DNA from: Pisaster brevispinus
Lineage: Eukaryota > Echinodermata > Asteroidea > Forcipulatida > Asteriidae
Assembly (NCBI GenBank): GCA_023634235.1
Contig: JAMKCF010000069.1
Coordinates: 186,001 to 250,000, forward strand
Length of the DNA stretch: 64,000 nucleotides
Reading direction: 5' to 3'
In this document: positions 37,268 through 48,109 of the stretch, in pieces
Layout: each line of letters starts with the position of its first letter
Position numbering within the stretch: position 1 is the first letter of the stretch
The notes under the pieces: model-generated
Databases searched by the model: none
The model's input: the letters and a program-made list of their open reading frames with translations, nothing else
Told to the model about the DNA's origin: nothing
Position numbers and translations under genes: made by a program

Positions 37268-38320
37268 CTATCAAACACAATATATAACAATCATTACTTA
37301 TTGTGTATAGATACTTTTCTTTAACAAAAATAATGTTGTTTATGCTGCGTCCAAGTGAACCCTACTCCCTAGGCATTTTGACATACAGGTTCACCTCAAA
37401 CCTCCAATATCCTCCTCTCTTGTCACTGAAAAACAGAAATTCAGTATATAAGCTAACAAATGAAAAAGAAGAAGAAAAAGTACCCAGCTGGCCAAGATCG
37501 CCAATTTAATTCCTGATTAAACTACAAAGTTGTTTTGTTTAAGCCAGAAATAAACCCATTGAAAACTACTGATGTTGGAGATGTTGGATGTCTAAAATAT
37601 CTGGTCCATTTGAGGCATTATTTTGTTCTTCAGTGTATAGATTATATTATGAAGCCATTCAATATTTAAAAATGGAAATTTTTTAAGATTGACTATTCTG
37701 AATGGCCCTTTAGGGTTATTGGCTCTGACAATGGTTGCAGCACAAAGCCAAAGAGTCCTACACTTCATTGTTGCTGTTGTGGCCACGGCTGTGGTTGTAG
37801 TCACTTGATTCAGACATGGCCTTAGACTAATAGTTTGAATTATAGCGGAATGTTTACACCACCCCCAAAAAAGACTTTGAACTGTCCAGGACATCTCCTG
37901 GTAAGGACTAAGGAAGTTGATAAGAATCAATCCTTCGACTATCGGCATGTTTCTCAGGACAACCAACCCATACCACACTATGCCACAACTGTGGCATTAT
38001 GAGGCACACACACATGCTGATGTAGAGAGTACAGCCATTGCCCAAGGTGCTTCAATGAGAGTGGTAAACTGGAGAAGCCACCAGCTGCACTCAATTGCAA
38101 TGGAATTTGGGCGACTGCTGTAAGAGATAAAGGTTCTCAACCTTGGTCAATTTCTGCCGTGGCAATCTGTGGCACTGATTGATCAAAACAAATACAATGA
38201 CAGGAAAGTGTGGCATGGGTTACTTCACCATTCTGTGCATAGCATATGGGGAAGGTATTGAGGCATCTTGGAGTGTGCATCCATAGTAGGGGATAATTGA
38301 TCCAGAAAATCTACACTCAC

Positions 38321-38548
38321 CCATGGCAGACTTGAGAGTACAGTGTACACAAACCAGTCCGACCTGACCTGAGGGACGCCTTCTTCTAGCGTCACGGCAA
38401 CAAATGCTTCGTAGAGTTGAACCATGTAGGAGACGTCCACCACACGGCAGTTGATGAGGTCAGCAATGAAGCGCACTAGTAGGCGACATCTGTCCCACTC
38501 ATTCTGCTTCATGAGCTCCTTCAACTGCCTCCATAACTCCTCCGAGAA
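38321..38548 (-). pseudogene. NCBP1: NCBP1-like exon 5, intact
   Basis: The exon is 228 nt (76 codons) between acceptor TTTAATAATAG and donor GTGAGT. It contains RQLKELMKQNEWDRC, LVRFIADLINCRVV, EEGVPQVRSDWFVYT and LSSLPW. These match vertebrate RQLKESLKANNYNEA, LVRFLSDLVNCHVI, EEDVPQVRRDWYVYA and LSSLPW in order and spacing. There is no stop or frameshift. This is the strongest single piece of evidence for the gene identity, and its good preservation suggests the locus was inactivated recently. Confidence 0.92.
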
Positions 38549-38990
38549 CTATTATTAAAGAACAAGACACAAAGAAAATTAATCACAGCAATTTGCAATG
38601 AACACAGATTTTCGTGAATCAGAATAAACTGTTTTGAAACAATGCCAAGGAGTCTAACACCACCAAAGTGTCGACTTAAACTTAGCAGTAACTGAACGAT
38701 GAAATAAGTGCTCCAAATTCACAAAGAACTTTGTCAAAATTGCTTCATTCCCCATTCCTTTTAAGTTCAAATGACAGATTAAAGCACGGTGTCAAAATTG
38801 CTCCATTTCAATGCCCTCTACTGCAGGCCAGGACCCACCACATCTAGGGTGCTGTGTGATTTTATTACAACACACCACAATTTGCATCAAAAGTATGTGC
38901 GCCATCAAATAGTCTCCCTCTGTTGAGTCATTTTTGTTACCCCTGGTCTTTGACCAAGACTACATGGATACAATTCATGTAAGAACTCAC

Positions 38991-39091
38991 ATCGCCTCCA
39001 CATTCCTAGTTCTTAGCATTCGTAGTTCTTAGCATTGATGAGACCGACCAAGGTTGTGTACACACTCAACTTTTCTGGCAGCTCAGTTGAA
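38991..39091 (-). pseudogene. NCBP1: NCBP1-like exon 4, with a frameshifting 16-bp duplication
   Basis: After acceptor TCCTACACAG the frame reads STELPEKLSVYTTLVGLIN, close to the vertebrate LLPEKLTIYTTLVGLLN. A 16-bp unit then occurs twice in tandem (39005-39020 and 39021-39036, one mismatch). This shifts the frame and puts a TAA at 39013-39015. Without one copy the exon would be 85 nt, would continue into the conserved glycine pair and would reach donor GTGAGT in phase with exon 5. The duplication is therefore a clear disabling lesion in an otherwise well-preserved exon, unless it is a sequencing or assembly error. The second unit also carries TAG in place of TAC. Confidence 0.85.
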
Positions 39092-39554
39092 CTGTGTAGG
39101 AACAAAAAGAAATATCAATAACTAAAAAATAAAAAAAATAACTATTGCAAGCATGTAATGAAAATTGTTATCTTGTTCCATCAATGTTCCATCAATTTGG
39201 TGGTCACAAAATCAGTGTGTGGCTGCACATTCTCTGTGTGCTGGTATAGTGCTGTTCTGTCTACATACATGTAGCAAAATGTCAATTTATAAAAATGCTT
39301 TTATGTGGGAGTGTGCACACCACGGTCGCTCAATAGCATTATCATCGTTACTAATTGTTATAAAACAAAGCAGGAGAATAATTCTCTGCAGGCAAGCTGA
39401 AAAAGAAAGGTCTTGTTTTGTTTTATTGACCGTTTCGGTTAAATATTAAAGATATTTGGAAATGGATTTAACCCGGTTTTTTTTAGGGGGGGGGGGGGTT
39501 AAACAGTTAAACGTCCCATCCCTAGTTCAATACTGAGCATTCAACCATGCCCAG

Positions 39555-39950
39555 GTAAAGTCATCATAACAGCGTTACACAAGACTTATAGTCATCATAA
39601 CAGCGTTACACAAGACATAAAGTCATCATAACAGCGTTACACAAGACTTAAAGTCATAACAGCGTTACACAAGACTTAAAGTCATCATAACAGCGTTACA
39701 CAAGACTTAAAGTCATCATAACAGCGTTACACAAGAAGTAAAAAATTAACCGCAGTAAACAAGTCGTAAAGTCACCATAACAGCGTTACACAAGACGTAA
39801 AGTCAAGATAACAGCGTTACACAAGACGTAAAGTCACCATAACAGCGTTACACAAGACGTAAAGTCACCGTAGCAGCGTTACACACAGCGTAAAGTCACC
39901 GTAGCAGCGTTACACAAGACGTAAAGTCACCAACAGCATTATACAAGGTC
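39555..39950. repeat. Minisatellite, about 30-bp unit, 13 copies
   Basis: The unit TAAAGTCATCATAACAGCGT followed by TACACAAGAC is repeated about 13 times with substitutions; one degenerate copy is near 39745. The right half of the array carries CACC and GACG variants and the left half CATC and GACT variants. It occupies the intron after exon 2 of the NCBP1 relic and ends within about 10 bp of that exon. The missing exon 3 would be expected in this intron. Confidence 0.95.
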
Positions 39951-39955
39951 TATAC

Positions 39956-40052
39956 CTTTTCCCGGTCTCTTGTACAGTAATGAGGGATTCGAGCCTTTCT
40001 TCTATCTCATTCTGATCAGTGGTGGTCCTCCAACACTTTTGACTCCTGTTAT
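39956..40052 (-). pseudogene. NCBP1: NCBP1-like exon 2
   Basis: After an acceptor TTCCCAACAG the frame contains TDQNEIEERLESLI, which aligns with the vertebrate ANETEDHLESLI region. The exon ends with GAAAAG followed by donor GTATAG. It is open throughout and in phase with exon 1. A basic stretch expected just before this motif is less conserved here (QKCWRTTT). The exon sits immediately next to the minisatellite at 39555-39950 in the following intron. The segment that should come next, SACSLESNLEGL in vertebrates, was looked for between 39092 and 39955 and not found. Confidence 0.8.
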
Positions 40053-40266
40053 CTGTTGGGAATGTTGTTAACAAAAAGCGTGGCATTGCGTCATGAATTC
40101 TCAGAGACAAAGAGGCAATTAAACGTAATTTGAAAAATAAACGTCTTTATTTGTAAGGCCAGAACTCCATGGGAGGAGTGTTGGCTTGGTGTGGTCTCGA
40201 CGTTTCGAACAGTTTACTCTGCTCATCTTCAGGAGAATGCCGAGTAGAGTATATTACCCTAATGTT

Positions 40267-40311
40267 CGTAACCCTCCATCCTCCCGACCGTCGGGAGGAT
40301 GGAGGGTTACG
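40267..40311. repeat. 45-bp near-perfect palindrome (22-bp arms, 1-nt centre)
   Basis: The left arm is 40267-40288, the centre is C at 40289 and the right arm is 40290-40311. The arms are exact reverse complements and begin CGTAACCCTCCATCCTCCCG. The right arm is the first unit of the tandem repeat that follows. It is in the first intron of the NCBP1 relic. Confidence 0.92.
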
Positions 40312-40497
40312 ATCATCGCAGCTCGGGAGAATGGAGGGTTACGATCATCGCAACTCGGGAGGATGGAGGGTTACGATCATCGCAACTCGGGAGGATGGAG
40401 GGTTACGATCATCGCAACTCGGGAGGATGGAGGGTTACGATTCCATCGCAACTGGCATGACTGGGGAGGATGGAGGGTTACGATCATCGCAACTCAC
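40290..40497. repeat. 31-bp tandem repeat, about six copies
   Basis: The unit GGAGGATGGAGGGTTACGAT plus CATCGCAACTC recurs from 40290 to 40497. One copy is interrupted near 40441-40465 by an insertion of about a dozen bases. Because the unit is not a multiple of three, the reading frames across it cycle through glycine-, arginine- and isoleucine-rich repeats; these are not genes. Confidence 0.92.
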
Positions 40498-40699
40498 ATA
40501 ACTGTAGCACTCATATAACTTTTAAGGGCTACTAACATTTTAAAAACTTAAATAAAAGTTTTATTAAAACATTTTCCCGAAAAGGATGCTGTGCGAAGCA
40601 ATGGTAAACACAACAAAAAGCAGACGCTTTTCACGAGAGCAAGGAGCGAACAGGCGAAGGGCAGCTCGTAAACTAAATATAAATAAGTAGAAATATTAC

Positions 40700-40736
40700 C
40701 ATCACCGTCATCTTCTAAGCGTCTTCTTCTAGACAT
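40700..40736 (-). pseudogene. NCBP1: NCBP1-like exon 1 (initiator exon)
   Basis: The minus strand reads MSRRRRLEDDGD followed by the first base of a split codon and a donor GTAATA. The vertebrate protein begins MSRRRHSDENDG, so I place the start at this ATG. The frame is open further upstream, but that part shows no similarity. The exon itself is intact. It joins in phase to exon 2, the split codon giving aspartate. No TATA box or other core promoter element was identified upstream. Confidence 0.75.
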
Positions 40737-43700
40737 ACTGGAAAGGATAAGAAAAAAGTCTGCTTCTAGTTTAACCTTAAAATATGAAGACCCTGGCTGT
40801 TGTGGGTTTGCAGACTCTCTGCAGAAGTGCAAACTCAAATTGGGCCCAGCCCCAAGTTCCGTGCTGCTACGAACGTTACAGTTTTGTCAACGACCGTCAA
40901 TAACAGGATAACAAATGCAAATCCAGGTCGAGTGCAGCAATGTTTTATTTCTAATTGAATTATTAATTTCAATTCAACTTAAATTGATTTTTATTCATGG
41001 ATGTTTCATTGTGTCCCAAGCCATAACTTATTTTAGCGCTCTCCATTAAGATTAATTAGTCCACTAGTTATCTCAGCCGAGGTGAATGACGGTCTTTAAC
41101 GAACAAACATTAGTGCAGTCCTTGTAGACAGCAGGTTTTTGTTTTGGCCGTGAAATAACGCCCTCAACGGTGAAAATAGTGTAAAAGTTTTCACATTTTT
41201 TAAATTAATAAAAAAATGGAAATGGACATGGATGGTTATACCCTTTTGTGGCGAATGTGTATTTTTTTAGCTCAGTACACATGTTTTTTCATTATTTTCT
41301 TATATTGTGAACTGATTTGTTTATAATTTCGTTTACTGAAAACAATTATAATTATTAATTTTAATCTTTTTAAAAAGTGATACTGAAGTATAAATTATTA
41401 ATTCAGTCTCAAATTTTGTATGGAAATTAAATGTGGCTACCAAAACTGTAGCCATTTTGGATTCTGTTATTTCCATAAAATTGGATGGAACAACACAGTG
41501 ACACATGAAAATAGGGTATGTAATTTTTTCGCTTGTATCATATGCGAGCATGTTTTCCAAAATGCCCTCTCTAGTTGCAGTTTGGGAAATTTCTCAGCAA
41601 AATATTTTAGGTTTTTGTCAAATGTAGACCCAATTGTTTTCCTTTGTGATAGCAATCGTGGACCTTTTGTCGCATTTGTTGTAAGTACACGGTTTGAATG
41701 TCACTAACAAACTCACAACTACACTCCCCTCCTCAGTGCCTTTTCTTTGTTTAAATGTTTTATTCGCCTCTATGATAATGCACCCTTGTAACAAAAAAAA
41801 AGACTGAATATCATGATTGTTTGCAGGGCCCAGTCAAAAAAGCACACTACTAACAGAGATTCAACAGTTTGTGATTTTATTTTATTTCATCTTGATAAAA
41901 CATAAATGAAAGCATTTTTTTAAATAAATAAAAGCGTACAAATTTAGATCTTTTTATACACTCAAAGATAAATATCTGAATATCTGCATTTTTTGCAATT
42001 ATACAAAAAAGTTCAACAATATTAGCTTTCAGTCTGACTTTAGCTCTTAAAAGCCCAGGATGAAAAAAACCCAAATAAAATTGTTAAAAAGACTAATTCT
42101 TCTTTTAAAAAAAACCTAGCAATAATTCTTTCGAAAAAGACCCTGTCTCAAATCATACAAGTGTACACACACATTTTAAAAAGTAAAAATAACATTTTTG
42201 AAATTTCCTTATTGAAATATATATTGAATGCTACTTAAATTTATTTATGTACATGAGGGTACTCATTCAGCATTAATCTTGTTTCTTTGCTTTTAAAAAT
42301 TATTAAAATCAATGACTAAATCCCATTATTACAATATTTTTTACTTGTTGCTCAAAAAGTAACCAGTAATATAATGTTTGCACAGAGAAGTGCATTTCTA
42401 AACATATTACTAAAGGCATTTTACCTCTGCGTGACACCATAAAAAAAAAATCACACCATTTCGCCATACCTTACTTGTTGAGTAACAGTTTGATTTTAGC
42501 ATGTAATACATTTCTGTGAAGAACCAAACCACTTTTAAATCACCCAATCACTTTTAAATCAGCCAAAGCATTAGATATGGACCCTTTTTACTAAATAAAA
42601 TCAATTCAAGCAAAAATGTATTTTGAGATGAGCCCACATGTCTCTTTCTGCTCAATCAACCATTTCTTTGACTAACGCCCTTTGTGTACACAACTTAGCA
42701 AGGATGAGTAATTGCTGTACAAATCCTATGGGAATTCCTGGAGAGCGGGTCAATGTTGGATTGTGTTAGTAAAAAACAAACCCCGGGTAGTGATAAGACA
42801 TTTGGCATGCTATTTGGCTAGGTGCAGTTGTAGAACTTGGAATTGTTTTAGATTTTTTGGAAAAAAATGGCGGACTAATTACTTTTTAATTAAAAACTGT
42901 TACTCAATAAGTGAGCGATGGTGTCAGGGAGGGTTAAATGACAATTGTTCACATTTTCACATTTTTGCATTGTATCTTTGTTAATGTTAATCATTGTCTT
43001 CTTCTACCCTATACACAATTAGGAATTGTTCATTGACGCCAACAGCAATAAATCCTAAAAAATCAAACTTGGGAAGTTGCCCTACCGAGGATTTGGGATT
43101 GTAGGCCGAAATAACAAATTGCTTATCACTGTGCCAGACCTCAGTTCTTATCCATGTCAAAACATTGGAGTGTTGAGAAATCATTATTCGCTTTTTGCAT
43201 GAATCCGCCGTGTGTGTGTAGAACCTTGACTTCATGCGTCATTTGCATTGTATGTTATGCATCTGTTTGGATGAAAGTGTCATTACATTACTGTAACAAT
43301 ACAGAGTTGTATCATGCTTCTATTTACTTCTGTCACCAACTCAAGGCTCTGTGCGCAAATGGCTGATTGTGCAAAGGGCAAATACGGAGGAGGATTTTGG
43401 AGTTACATTTTGGAGAGTTTAAAATGCTTTGTATAATAATTAATTTTATAAGAGGATTATATAATGACATTGCAACAAATAATGCAAAAACAAAATGCTC
43501 CAATCTATTTTGAAGTAAATAATTTCAAACTGCAAGAAATTTACTCTTGTTCCATATACTTCTGGGGTAAGCTGTTTGGGGAAAATTGTTTCAATTTGCT
43601 GCTCAAATATTTTGTGGGAATCTTTCAAGTTGTTGAAACAGGAACATTTTAACCATATTGGCATACTAATAATATTGTTCGGTTTTTAACCTTATACACC

Positions 43701-44565
43701 GATGTGTGGTATACACAACTTAATACAACCAGTGCTTCTGGGCTGGAATTTGGGAGAAAAAAATGTGAGATTTCTGGACTTGTATCTCAACATTTTTACT
43801 GGACAAGAAACTTTTGTACACGGCCAGAATCAAAATGAAAAAAAAAACTTCCTCAGTCCTGATACAGTTTTATATGCATTTAACTATTTTTATTTGAACA
43901 ATTACGAACTAAAGACGTGTAAGAAAATGGTCTCATCTGTCTTTTGGGGTATTAAGTATACTTCATTACTCAACCGAATTGAAAGGTATTCCAGACTCAA
44001 GGTCAGCATTTGAACATAATTTGTGTCCGTTCAAGATATTACACATTGAGGTATTGTTATTCAATTGTAAAACACAATACTGCTGGACTTGTCTGGTCGC
44101 AAGTTTACTGGCCCCACCCTAAAACCACTGGCCTCTGGTCAAGTGTAAAATTTAAGCCCTGTGCTTATCACAACAAGTTTTGCATGAAACAGAAAAAAGT
44201 TTTGCTCATAACAGGAAAAAAGGAAGTTACAAGTTTGTTAAAAGAAAGTTGGGTCATCAATTGAAAAAAAAGAGTAAATAAAAAACAAGTGATTTGAGCA
44301 TTACTTATGCGAAAAAGGTTGGGCTATTTAGGAATCAAAGTTTAAATGCAAATTTAAGTTTTAACATTTTTTGTCATGTAGGTTTAAGATTTATCCATTG
44401 AAAATGCAACATGGAACCTGATGACTTGATGATGACTGATGAAAGAAACTGATCTGAAAACACCTCATGGCACATGTTGTTCATTTATTGTTATGGCTAT
44501 TGTTCTCACCTGGCAAGAGAGATCATAATAATTATACACAAATTTCTTGAAGATTATTAACAAAT
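40737..44565. other. AT-rich stretch without a recognisable gene
   Basis: This region lies upstream of NCBP1 exon 1 and could have held its promoter, but I can point to no specific core element. Open frames reach about 100 codons (for example plus 43702-44013) without recognisable similarity, and flanking sequence and composition do not look coding. The only structure seen is the inverted-repeat pair at 42420-42940. Confidence 0.6.
42420..42940. mobile_element. Possible miniature inverted-repeat element
   Basis: Left-hand GTGACACCAT and TTGTTGAGTAACAGTTT (42431-42494) appear in inverted order as AAACTGTTACTCAATAAG and CGATGGTGTCAGG at 42895-42931. The inverted arms span roughly 60 bp with gaps. 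There is no coding capacity and no clear target duplication, so the ends are approximate. Confidence 0.35.
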
Positions 44566-44990
44566 TACCTATCACCTTTTACTACCTTGGTACTACCTAC
44601 ACTATCTACTGATAAACTATCCTATAACAATTTAGTGTTACTATTGTACCATCTTCTGCTACTTATCTACTTCTACTTCTAATACTAACTACTGATGAAC
44701 TATCCTACTTACTAGTATACTGTTACTATCTTCTACTTATCTAATTTTCTGAAAACCTATATACTTCTACTTCTAATACTAACTACTGATAAACTATCCT
44801 ACTACTATCCTATTACTTTTAGTACTATCTTCTACTTATCTAATTTTCTGAAACCTATCTACTTCTACTTCTAATACTAACTACTGATAAACTATCCTAC
44901 TACTATCCTACTACTAGTAGTACTATCTTCTACTTATCTAATTTTCTGAAAACCTATCCTAGTACTATCTTACTGCTGAAGTACTATATA
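44566..44990. repeat. CTA/TACT-rich repeat with about 96-bp units, depleted of G
   Basis: Blocks beginning AATACTAACTACTGAT recur near 44690, 44778 and 44874, each followed by CTATCCTACT, TACTATCTTCTACTTATC and TAATTTTCTGAAA. The plus strand is almost free of G for 400 bp. Shorter CTA/CTT repetition is visible inside each unit, so this is a minisatellite grown from a simple repeat. Confidence 0.85.
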
Positions 44991-47904
44991 TTGCTATCTA
45001 CAGGTAGTACCTTGGTGTAACAACTGATTGTAGGCTTCTTTCCTAAGAAGTATTCCAATCTGAAATGATGTCAACTTTGAGAAATTTTTGCTGAAACTGA
45101 GCTGATTTCTTAAGTCTTGCCAGGTAAGAGAACAACCATAAACATAATGAAACATGCAACGGCATGTAGAGGCAGTTCTTGAATAACTTCAGAATGTGGC
45201 GTTTTAAATAGAGCATGCAATCCAACAGTAATTGTTGAAGAAAGTTTCTATTTTTAGTAAACATCTCTGCTATTTTATCAACATTTTGGTTGTTAGAGGT
45301 TTTAGTGAGTTTACCCTAGTTGTTATGGATCCATTCCTAGTTGGCAATTGGGGGCTCTGAGACAAAAATGGGGGGGGGGGCCTACTTAATTTATCATACC
45401 ATTCATTTTGTGCATTTCATTGTCCATGAGGATCAAAGGATGCATTAAGACTTGACAATCAATTGACCAGGGCTTGAGGACATCAGAAAGTTTGCACTTA
45501 AAATTCAAAAGCCCTAATTTTTACATAATTAGCCAAAAAGGTAACCAAACAATATGTTTGCCAAATTGTTTTCAATTTATTTATTTACTATTTTTGAATA
45601 CTTGTGATGCTGTATTCCAATTTTCAAAAAACTTGCCAGTAAGTGAGCAAAGACAGAAATATTACACTTTGTTTCCAGTGTATCCCATTCGGGGAAACAT
45701 TTTTATGGATAACTATTGAACAAGCTGAGGGCTAAACTTCCAGCTGCAACGTACTAACAATCAGAATGGTTTTTTTTTGGTTGTTGTTACTGCAACTGTG
45801 TAACACATTTTTGGTAAGATGTTAATAGTACTGGAGTTTAGATAAACATTTTTATTTATGATCCCAGCCAACAGAAACTTTTTACATAATCATGGAATCT
45901 ATAAGACGTTTCTTGATTAGTTCTAAGGTTACCTCTCAAAATCTAGACAGATATACTTGATCCCATATGCAGATTCTTACATCCATTATATTACTGTTAT
46001 TGTTGTAGATCTTCTCTAAATAACTATTCATTAATGCAGTAGGCACACATCTACACAATGAAGTCCACAACACTTGGTATGCGACATTCATCAAACAACA
46101 AGATCGAGATGAACATGGAGGGGGAGGGGGTGAGAAGCAGGGTCTAATTGCAGGGACTTCTTGCAACAACAGATCTTTGTTTACTGACAATCACAGTAAA
46201 TGAACAAAAATCAATGAAAAGTTATCAAAAAATGTGGCTTCTATTGCTACCCACAGCAGTGTTTTGATGAAGTTTCTTTTTTAGTACAATCTCAGCATGA
46301 GTTCATGTACAATGATGATGGAAACAAAATCTATTGGTTCTACGTCAGGGATTTACAAATTTGAAACAAAAGTTCTCACAAAAATCTAAGCTGTTTGTCT
46401 ATTTTGCACAGCTGTATTTAGATGCAAATCATATTTTGTTATTTGGCACATTGGAGATGCAGAGCAGACATGACTTAAGCTACACAATACATCTTGCAAG
46501 AACGTTGCAGCGCAACAGCATATGGCCTGGCTTCGAACTTGAACGCAGCACCGGCTAATACGAATCGCCACGAAAACCGAGCTAAACGACGACCGCGGCG
46601 AGAGATCTAATTTCTGACACTCAATATGGACGTGGACTTGTGAACAGCATTTTACCATTGAAGAAAGGCTTCAAAGAATCATTGTTAAAACCTGACAGTG
46701 TAAATGACATGTTAAAATATGGAAGACCTTACAGTAGCTTTATTGGGTTTTTTAAAAACCCTCCCAAATCCGTTAATTTCCTTACTAAATAATACTAGGT
46801 ATTTAAAGCATTTTTGGGAGCAGGATATTTCATATTACTTTAACTCTCTCGTCTTCAATTTTGTCTAGGGGGGGGGGGGGGCACTTCCGGCCAATTATAA
46901 TTGTAGTTTACATTTGCATTAAACAAGCCTCCTTTTCAGTGCTCATGTTTATGCCATTACATTTATTTATAAGATAATCTGAAGTGGAGTGTAAAAATAA
47001 ACACATTGTCTGCGTGTAAATGGAAAAAATTGTTTTGGTAAGCATCACTTTGTTGTGCTTGGCAACTTTTTTGGGTCATATACAGCTCTATGAAACTGGG
47101 TCCTGCAGGAATGAATGGCATCATTGGTTCATTAACAGTATATGACAATTGCAGTCTTGGAGAGACGGCCAAATATGCAGCCAAACCTCCTAAAAATCAT
47201 CAGTCCATGAGAGTAGAACAAAGAGGTAGCATCTTATGAGCAGAGATCCAGACCAATAGAGAAGCTTGGTAGAGACAGTTCTCTATCTCCACTCTGAGTA
47301 TTTACTGATATTCACAAGTACCGATTGCACAAACACCATGACCACGATGACTGTCATGGAATAGAAGAAACAGGTAGCATCTTATGAGCAGAGATCCAGT
47401 CCAATAGAGAAGCTTGGTAGAGACAGTGCTGTTTCCCCACACAGTGAGTATTGATTCACAAGCACCATTGCCTCATTCAAGTTTCCTCAGATGAAGAAGC
47501 TCATACGTCAATGTTGGGATTTTTCCTCTGAAGTTTTGCTGTAAAAGTGGGCTGTAAATGCATATTTGTCCTGAAATTGAGTCCAAGTTACTCATGATCC
47601 ATGTGGTCAACAGCTTCCAGAAGTTTATCTTTATGTTTGAAATCCGACTAAATTTTAAGCACGATCAGTGGCTGTACATAAATGTAATTGGAAGTTCCTT
47701 GACATTGTAAAATGTAAAATGCAGGTTCCAACTTGCTCATTTACTTATAGAAAAGCATCTCCAAAACAAGAATCAAACCATTTAACTCATACTTTTTAAC
47801 CAACCTTATAACCCCTTTAACTACGGGAAGTCTACTAAACACTCTGTCACTTACAACTGAAACATTTCAAAATTTGTCATCATAGTTTACTAAAACTATG
47901 CATC
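44991..47904. other. Stretch without a recognisable gene
   Basis: Short frames on both strands show no recognisable similarity. It contains two runs of G (45370-45380 and 46868-46881), a small CpG-containing patch at 46548-46600 and the two-copy repeat at 47226-47460. The phrase CAGCTCTATGAAACTGGGTC at 47084 is shared, with changes, with 61101, so both are probably parts of one dispersed repeat family. Confidence 0.55.
47226..47460. repeat. Two-copy direct repeat, offset about 146 bp
   Basis: GGTAGCATCTTATGAGCAGA followed by GATCCAG, CCAATAGAGAAGCTTGGTAG and AGACAGT occurs at about 47226 and again at about 47372. The copies differ by several substitutions and then diverge. This is an older local duplication. 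Confidence 0.85.
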
Positions 47905-48099
47905 CAGTGGAGTGCCTAGGGTTCGTTGCGCCAAGGTGCCCTGTCACAAACTTTCTACACCTTGGAATAATTCTGAGATACTGGTCATAACCATGAAAAA
48001 CACCACTTACAAATAAAAACCTTGCATGATTGGAGCACACAGGCTACACCTTGGGCACGTGCCCCAACCCCTTGCCCCCACCCCCTAGCTACACCACTG
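47905..48099. mobile_element. hAT-like miniature element with 8-bp target duplication
   Basis: The left end CAGTGGAGTGCCTAGGG and the right end CCCCCTAGCTACACCACTG are inverted copies (CAGTGG.GT..CTAGGG). The 8 bases outside are TATGCATC (47897-47904) and TATACATC (48100-48107), seven of eight matching, the duplication length typical of hAT transposons. At 195 bp it has no transposase. It lies right beside the left edge of the 139-bp satellite. Confidence 0.8.
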
Positions 48100-48109
48100 T
48101 ATACATCTA

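Larger units (their letters stand above)
32611..40736 (-). pseudogene. NCBP1: NCBP1-like (nuclear cap-binding protein subunit 1, CBP80) broken gene
   Basis: CBP80 is the large subunit of the nuclear cap-binding complex. With CBP20 it binds the 7-methylguanosine cap of new RNA polymerase II transcripts and supports splicing, export and the first round of translation. Here, on the minus strand, separate exons with GT-AG borders align in order with the amino-terminal half of the vertebrate protein, covering the MIF4G-like first helical domain and its continuation. The gene looks dead. Exon 4 has a 16-bp tandem duplication that creates a stop. Exon 7 has a 17-bp deletion and ends in TAG where a glutamate codon is expected. 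The exon between 2 and 4 is not found, exon 6 is cut short beside a mobile element, exons 8 and 9 are duplicated in tandem, and nothing after exon 9 is found. Introns are retained, so it is not a processed copy. Assembly error or a diverged haplotype remains possible. Confidence 0.88.

Noticed and set aside
40169..40518. Two overlapping 110-codon plus-strand frames rich in GGWRVT and RMEGYD repeats
   Set aside because: They are translations of the 31-bp tandem repeat in different phases.
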